From the NCBI GenBank assembly GCA_008692225.1, contig VICG01000015.1, forward strand, positions 62,001 through 126,000: a DNA stretch of 64,000 bases, written 5' to 3'. Shown here in pieces: positions 63,578 to 64,000 of the stretch. Within the stretch, counting starts at the first letter, position 1. Every line of letters begins with the position of its first letter. This stretch comes from Monilinia fructicola (lineage: Eukaryota > Ascomycota > Leotiomycetes > Helotiales > Sclerotiniaceae). The translations under genes and the position numbers were made by a program. Under the pieces are notes generated by a model. The model was given only the letters and a program-made list of their open reading frames with translations. It ran no database searches and had not been told where the DNA came from.

Positions 63578-64000
63578 TCAAACATCCAACTTGACAGCAT
63601 ATCTCTTCCATTCCTCATCCTCAAAAGCCTCCATGGCCGTCTCATCCAACGTCACAATGACCTCCCAGCCCGTCTCGCGCACAGGCATGATAACAAACAT
63701 GCCATCTCCAAACGCGCCGTGAGTCAATCTCATAAGTTCGTACTTCCCAATCGCACTATGCCACGTATCCGGCATGGTAAAACTTTTGTACGTCGTGGAA
63801 GTGATGCCCGTCGTCTTACCATACAGCGCTCCATAGTACATCAGCGACTGAGAAGCCGGTATGTCCCTCATAACCGCAATGGAATTATCAATATAGTCCG
63901 CATCGACGCAGCGGATAGCCCGACGGACTGCAGCCCCGGCGAGTGAGAGGCCTTCCGGTCCGACAAGATCGCTGACGGTGATAAAAGAGGTGGCGGTGAA
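63578..64000 (-). CDS. C-terminal part of BAHD-type acyltransferase (edge-truncated)
   Basis: The minus-strand frame is open from the right edge (64000) to a stop at 63578, 140 codons. It reads LSLAGAAVRRAIRCVDADYIDN, TWHSAIGKYELMRL and FGDGMFVIMPVRETGWEVIVTLDETAMEAF. This matches the C-terminal lobe of fungal BAHD/trichothecene 3-O-acetyltransferase-like enzymes (surface strand ending in a DFG-like segment, then the DGxxxxxP strand), here with SAIGKYE in place of the usual DFGxGxPE. The HxxxD catalytic motif would lie outside the window. Such enzymes acylate alcohols or amines in secondary metabolism. The exact substrate cannot be inferred. Confidence 0.65.
   Translation of the reverse strand, partial: FTATSFITVSDLVGPEGLSLAGAAVRRAIRCVDADYIDNSIAVMRDIPASQSLMYYGALYGKTTGITSTTYKSFTMPDTWHSAIGKYELMRLTHGAFGDGMFVIMPVRETGWEVIVTLDETAMEAFEDEEWKRYAVKLDV

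Noticed and set aside
63461..63946. 161-aa plus-strand open frame
   Set aside because: Antisense to the acyltransferase, whose minus-strand reading matches a known family.

Overview
The window reads as nuclear DNA of a filamentous ascomycete. The genes carry short GT-AG introns (about 45-90 nt, occasionally 260-325 nt) with recognisable branch points. The gene set is fungal (Nup170, Erg28, IFA38-type ketoreductase, HPPK-DHPS, GH72 glucanosyltransferase, tyrosinase, Argonaute, HAUS6). One AT-rich island shows the one-way G:C to A:T transitions expected of RIP. A leotiomycete such as the Sclerotiniaceae fits the overall look, but that is an inference. No tRNA, rRNA or CRISPR was seen.

Layout. 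1.5-5.6 kb (-): nucleoporin Nup170. 6.2-9.5 kb: gene-free AT island made of two nested, RIP-degraded TA-flanked DNA transposons. 9.9-12.4 kb: a divergent ER-lipid pair, very-long-chain 3-ketoacyl-CoA reductase (-) and ERG28 (+). 14.9-16.0 kb (+): a three-exon F-box protein. 17.6-34 kb: an accessory stretch where most genes are broken (type-B carboxylesterase, acidic disordered protein, C2H2-finger/kinase relic, Frag1/DRAM/Sfk1 membrane protein, nitronate monooxygenase), plus a GT8-like glycosyltransferase and a belt of simple repeats. 35.4-37.4 kb (+): fused HPPK-DHPS of folate synthesis. 38.7-39.9 kb (+): a Cys-rich protein of unknown function. 42.4-44.8 kb (-): tyrosinase. 45.8-47.6 kb (-): GH72 cell-wall glucanosyltransferase. 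50.2-52.8 kb (+): HAUS6-like augmin subunit. 54.2-57.8 kb (+): an Argonaute with zinc knuckles in front of an intact slicer tetrad. 58.4-62.3 kb (-): a MYND/DUF4470 protein with three frameshifts, convergent with the Argonaute. 63.6 kb to the edge (-): C-terminal end of a BAHD-type acyltransferase.

There is no operon-like organisation. Functional links are loose: membrane lipid synthesis (IFA38/ERG28) and wall or pigment functions (GH72, tyrosinase). The Argonaute (RNA silencing) and the RIP-degraded transposons are two genome-defence signatures in one window. A striking pattern is that roughly 17 kb of core-gene coding sequence is free of frame errors, whereas the dispensable genes carry many single-base, mostly homopolymer, indels. 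This is either real pseudogene decay or local assembly error.
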